Below, piece by piece: positions 60,905 through 64,000 of a stretch of 64,000 nt of DNA. Position numbers and translations under genes: made by a program. Under the pieces are notes generated by a model. The model was not told the DNA's origin. It did not search any database and saw nothing but the letters and a program-made list of their open reading frames with translations. Position 1 is the first letter of the stretch. The number at the start of each line of letters is the position of its first letter. Source of the DNA: CAZKWG01 sp964615375 (GTDB lineage: Bacteria; Myxococcota_A; UBA796; CAZKWG01); the NCBI GenBank assembly GCA_964615375.1, contig CAZTOW010000015.1:108595-172594 (forward strand), read 5' to 3'.

Positions 60905-61639
60905 TCACCCCCCGGCGAACCCCGTCAGCACCTTGCTCACGCGGTAGCCGTTGGCCGCCTGGCTCCCCACCAGCACCAGCCCCACGCCGCGGGCGAAGAA
61001 CTGGTGCTCCTCCTGCTCGGAGCGGAGCGGCGCCAGCGTGGCCACGAGGTGCTCCACCCGCGTCGTCGTCTGGACCTCGACCTGGAGCGTCTCGAAGCGC
61101 CCGGCCGGCGTGTCGATGAGCTCCTCCGACCAGCAGCGGGCGCGCTGGCGCACATGGATGCGCGAGATCGGGCTCTCGTAGACGACCTCCGCCGCCCACT
61201 TCCGACCGGGCGCTACGTCATCGGGGAGAAACCAGCCCTCCGACGAGAGGGTCCGAACCTCGCCCACGGCCGTTGTCATGGGCCCGGCGTCCGCCAGCAC
61301 CCCGCCGGGGCGCCAGCGCCAGGTCATCCGCGAGGATCCGCCGGGTGAAGCCCAGCGCTGCTCGACCTCGGCCGCCAGGCCCTCGCCCTCGGGCCGTACG
61401 GACAGGATCTCCTCCTCGCAGAGCAGGCTCCCCAGGTCGTTCGCGCGGAGCGGCCGATCCTTGCCCTCGCCCTCCTCCAGCACGACGAGGCCCTGCGTGG
61501 CGCTGTAGGAGCGTCGCATGCCCGGGACGAAGGGGAGCCAGGGGCTGCCCTGGGCGCCGCGGCCGGCGGGGAGGCCGGCGGCGACGACCGAGGCGCCAAT
61601 CCAGCCCAGCAGCGCGCGGCGGGTGAGCACGAGGGACAT
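60905..61639 (-). CDS. Tat-type secreted protein of unknown function
   Basis: 244 aa. The N-terminus TRRALLGWIGASVVAAGLPA has twin arginines, a hydrophobic core and a cleavage-like end, so it is probably exported folded through Tat. The mature part is beta-rich (WLPFVPGMRRSYSATQG, MTWRWRPGGVLADAG, VEVQTTTRVEHLVATLAPL), reminiscent of DUF3108-like lipid-binding domains, but I cannot assign it. Divergent from the caspase-like gene with 80 bp between starts, which may imply joint regulation. Confidence 0.65.
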   Translation of the reverse strand: MSLVLTRRALLGWIGASVVAAGLPAGRGAQGSPWLPFVPGMRRSYSATQGLVVLEEGEGKDRPLRANDLGSLLCEEEILSVRPEGEGLAAEVEQRWASPGGSSRMTWRWRPGGVLADAGPMTTAVGEVRTLSSEGWFLPDDVAPGRKWAAEVVYESPISRIHVRQRARCWSEELIDTPAGRFETLQVEVQTTTRVEHLVATLAPLRSEQEEHQFFARGVGLVLVGSQAANGYRVSKVLTGFAGG

Positions 61640-61722
61640 GGGCGCAGGATAGCGCGGGGGAGGTCGTCGTGGAGGGGAGGAGCTTGCGGATCATCAGGGG
61701 CTGAAGGTAGAACTGGAGGATG

Positions 61723-63138
61723 ATGTCCTCCCGCATCCTCTTGTTTTCGCTGCTCGCCCTGCTGTGGGCGCTGACCGGAGGACCGGCGCGCGCGGACGAC
61801 GCGGGGGCCAAGGATCTTCAGCGTCAGGCGCTCGAGGACTACCAGCGCCTCGCCCGGGAGACGCGGCGCGCGCTGGTCATCGGCGAGGGGCGTTACGTCC
61901 AGGACGACGTGCCTGACCTGCCTGGCGCCCTGCACGACGCGACCCGCATGTCGGACGCGCTGGAGGCCGCGGGTTTCGAGGTGCGGGCCCTCCAGAACGC
62001 GGGGAAGCAGGAGGTGGAGCGGGCGCTGGCGGATCTGGTTGCCGGGAGCCGGGAGGGCGATGTCCTGCTGGTCTACTGGTCGGGTCACGGGGTGCAGCGC
62101 GACGGCCAGAACTGGCTGGTCCCGGTGGACGCCCGGCTGTCGGGCCCCGAGCGGCTGCAGAGCGAGGCCATCGACGTGGACGCGGTGATCGCGCAGCTTG
62201 GCGGGGCCGACGCTCGCCTGCGGCTGCTCCTGCTGGACGCCTGCCGCAACAACCCCTGGTTGAAGAGCTGGGCCTCGACCAAGGCCACCGTCCCCGCTGG
62301 CCTGGCCGAGCCTCCTGTGCCGCCCGCGGGGCTGGTCATCGGCTACGCCACGGCCCCCGGCCAGACCGCCCGCGACGGCGGTGAGCGTGAGCCCGGACCC
62401 TACGCTGCCGCGTTCTCCCGTCGCATCGGCGAGCCGCTGGAGCTCTCCGACCTTTTGAAGGCCGTCTACGCCGACGTGAAGGCGGACACGGGGGGCGCGC
62501 AGCTCCCCTGGGCCAGCCAGGCCATCGAGCCCGGCCGCTTCTTCTTCACGATGCCTACGGTGGAGGAGTACGTGCGGCGCTACGGCGAGCTGAGGTACGG
62601 GGATCTGGAGATCGTGATGCGCCGGAGCGGGGTGGTGACGGTGGACGGGGGCCTGGTGGGGAGCCTGCCGGAGGGGGCGGTGGTCCAGCGCTCCCTGCTG
62701 GTCGGCCCGCATCGCGTGTGCGCGGGCGAGAGCTGCCAGGACATCCTCGTGAGCGAAGCGCGGCAGAGCTCGGTGCTCTTCGAGGCGCTCCCCTTGGGCT
62801 CACAGGATCGGAGGCGTCGCGCTGTCCTGCTGGGGTCCGGAGCGGCCTCGCTGGCGGGATCCGCGGGGCTCGGTCTCTGGGCGCTCAGCGCGCAGGCTTC
62901 CTTCGCTACCTGCGCGGGTGGGGATCTCGACGCCTGCGTGAGTCGTTACGCCGTCGGCGCGGAGGCGGAGTGGCAGGGTGAGGGTGCTTGGGAGGATCTG
63001 GCGCTTCACAAGCAGGCGGCTGAGATTCTGCTCTACGGCCAGGAGCGCGCTGCCACCCAGAGTCGGGTGGCGAGCGCCGGAGCGCTGGGGCTTCTCGTGC
63101 TGGGCTCTGGTCTCTTGACGGTGGGCTTCGTGTGGTGA
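61723..63138 (+). CDS. Caspase-family (C14) protein, exported, with C-terminal membrane helices
   Basis: 471 aa from the second of two adjacent ATGs (61720/61723); GGAGG lies just upstream and the second ATG has the better spacing. A signal peptide (LLFSLLALLWALTGGPARA) precedes the caspase-like domain (about 45-280): RALVIGEGRYVQD, LVYWSGHGVQRDG with catalytic His near 122, and LLLLDACRNNPW with catalytic Cys near 174. A middle region (EIVMRRSGVVTVDGGLVGSL) resembles a PEGA-like beta domain. Two hydrophobic helices near the C-terminus (AVLLGSGAASLAGSAGLGLW; AGALGLLVLGSGLLTVGF) anchor it. A periplasmic protease is predicted; substrates are unknown. Confidence 0.87.
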   Translation: MSSRILLFSLLALLWALTGGPARADDAGAKDLQRQALEDYQRLARETRRALVIGEGRYVQDDVPDLPGALHDATRMSDALEAAGFEVRALQNAGKQEVERALADLVAGSREGDVLLVYWSGHGVQRDGQNWLVPVDARLSGPERLQSEAIDVDAVIAQLGGADARLRLLLLDACRNNPWLKSWASTKATVPAGLAEPPVPPAGLVIGYATAPGQTARDGGEREPGPYAAAFSRRIGEPLELSDLLKAVYADVKADTGGAQLPWASQAIEPGRFFFTMPTVEEYVRRYGELRYGDLEIVMRRSGVVTVDGGLVGSLPEGAVVQRSLLVGPHRVCAGESCQDILVSEARQSSVLFEALPLGSQDRRRRAVLLGSGAASLAGSAGLGLWALSAQASFATCAGGDLDACVSRYAVGAEAEWQGEGAWEDLALHKQAAEILLYGQERAATQSRVASAGALGLLVLGSGLLTVGFVW

Positions 63139-63146
63139 GGTGCAGG

Positions 63147-63959
63147 ATGTGGTGGATGTTCATCGGCGGCTGTGTGACCGGGTACCAGCAGGCGCAGGCG
63201 GAGCGCTGTGCCGAGGCTATCTACGCGCTCGATCAGGACGGGGACGGCGCGGTAGCTGTGGGCCTGGAGCTACCCGAGGCGTGCGAGGGGCTCGTGCTGC
63301 AGGATCTGCTCGAGGGCTACGAGCTGGAGTCCGGTGACTGCGACGACGAAGATCCTGAACGCGCTCCTGGGAGAGAGGATTTCTGCGAGGATGGGACCGA
63401 TCAGGACTGCGATGGTGCAGACTGGGGGGGGCCTGTCTGGTACCAGGACCGTGACGAGGATGGCTACGGTGACCCTGACTCGTCGCTTGAGGCGTGTGAC
63501 CCCCCAACGGACTGGTTGACCGACGGGTCAGATTGCAACGATGAGGATGCGACGGTCAGCCCTGGCGCGGAGCAGATAGGATGCGGGCCTGGGGCTGTGG
63601 ATACGGACTGCGATGGGAGTGTGGACTGTGCGGTCCTGGATGAGGCGTGGGACTTCTTGTTTCTCGGGCCCGGACGAGGTGGTGTTCTGGATGGACGTGG
63701 AGACCGAGCAGCCGTCAATACCCGGTTTGGAGTGTACTTCTTCGACGAGTATGGCTCGGCCTGGCAATTGGGTGATCTCGATGGTGACTTTGACCCCTTC
63801 ACGCCGATTCTTCATCTTTCGGTATCGGAGGATGGGTGGGCTAAGGTTGGCACTGGAGGTTTGACGTGGGGTTGGAACTCCGTGTTGACGATCGATCGAT
63901 CGGGATCGATTATGAAATTCGATGATTGCATGCGTTTCCCTATAGCTTCCATTCCATGA
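63147..63959 (+). CDS. MopE-like Asp/Cys motif lipoprotein
   Basis: 270 aa from the ATG at 63147; a GTG at 63132 overlapping the caspase stop is the alternative. A very short signal MWWMFIGGC gives a possible lipobox Cys at residue 9. The chain has three Asp/Cys metal-binding motifs of MopE-like proteins: SGDCDDEDPERAPG with DGTDQDCDGADW, DRDEDGYGDPDS, and SDCNDEDATVSPGAEQIGC with DTDCDGSVDC. The C-terminal 100 residues (FGVYFFDEYGSAWQLGDL) are of unknown fold. GC falls towards the 3' end. It follows the caspase gene directly and may be co-transcribed. Confidence 0.72.
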   Translation: MWWMFIGGCVTGYQQAQAERCAEAIYALDQDGDGAVAVGLELPEACEGLVLQDLLEGYELESGDCDDEDPERAPGREDFCEDGTDQDCDGADWGGPVWYQDRDEDGYGDPDSSLEACDPPTDWLTDGSDCNDEDATVSPGAEQIGCGPGAVDTDCDGSVDCAVLDEAWDFLFLGPGRGGVLDGRGDRAAVNTRFGVYFFDEYGSAWQLGDLDGDFDPFTPILHLSVSEDGWAKVGTGGLTWGWNSVLTIDRSGSIMKFDDCMRFPIASIP

Positions 63960-63973
63960 GTCCACCGCATTGC

Positions 63974-63992
63974 TCGGACAATTTCTGTCCGA
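63974..63992. terminator. Short hairpin downstream of the MopE-like gene
   Basis: TCGGACA, 5-nt loop, TGTCCGA. It lies 15 bp after the stop codon and could end the caspase/MopE-like transcript; no U-tract is visible before the window ends. An operator of an unseen downstream gene is the alternative. Confidence 0.4.
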
Positions 63993-64000
63993 CATGAACA

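Overview
The window is very GC-rich and densely packed: about 45 protein genes, no intergenic gap over 300 bp, and no tRNA, rRNA, CRISPR array, insertion sequence or phage gene that I could see. Three proteins end in a Cys-containing, hydrophobic, poly-Arg tail of the MYXO-CTERM type. Many lipoproteins carry Thr-Gly-Asp/Glu-rich linkers, and MopE-like Asp/Cys motifs, FG-GAP repeats, PKD domains and a DUF6624 protein also occur. This points to a member of the Myxococcota (former Deltaproteobacteria), probably an uncultured lineage. That placement is inference from protein style, not from a marker gene.

Layout. 1-1223: end of a secreted zinc metalloprotease. 1224-7089 (minus): a tight operon lipA, E1-beta-like, E2, E1-alpha-like, lpd, lone E2 core; both E1-like proteins have lost cofactor or active-site motifs. 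7156-9504: a Pro-rich secreted-type protein and an AAA/DUF4143 ATPase whose AT-rich promoter carries a perfect inverted repeat. 9602-15889: orphan histidine kinase, DUF547 lipoprotein, FHA-like membrane protein, class III aminotransferase, amidohydrolase lipoprotein. 15925-16143: infA. 16124-21543 (minus): a three-gene cassette of D12 adenine methyltransferase, P-loop ATPase and STAND-type NTPase. The C-terminal half of the STAND protein is clearly lower in GC. This is my best candidate for an undescribed conflict (defence) system.

21585-27560: CapA-like lipoprotein, FG-GAP lipoprotein, winged-helix/NTPase/TPR regulator, glutathione peroxidase. 27738-36922: long acyl-CoA dehydrogenase behind a strong promoter and a FadR(TetR)-type operator, MYXO-CTERM protein, GH13 lipoprotein, DUF6624 lipoprotein, EEP phosphodiesterase, a secreted protein/matrixin protease pair, zinc-ribbon membrane protein. 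36988-47525: peroxiredoxin, an M1-like pseudo-peptidase, a SNF2 ATPase and a membrane glycosyltransferase-CapA fusion. 47532-58278: enolase, an aspartyl-protease-like TPR protein, Uma2 nuclease, small membrane protein, PlsB acyltransferase, a secreted trypsin-like protease coupled to a PrsW-like membrane protein. 58424-64000: duplicated PKD/propeller lipoprotein, Tat-type secreted protein, caspase-like protein, MopE-like lipoprotein.

Two themes cross the window. One is cell-envelope and secreted biology (lipoproteins, proteases, CapA domains). The other is a striking number of enzyme folds whose catalytic residues look lost (E1-alpha, E1-beta, M1 peptidase, retropepsin-like, PrsW-like). Promoter-like sites recur with a -10 close to TA(A/G)(C/G)CT and, where visible, a TTG-type -35 at 16-18 bp.
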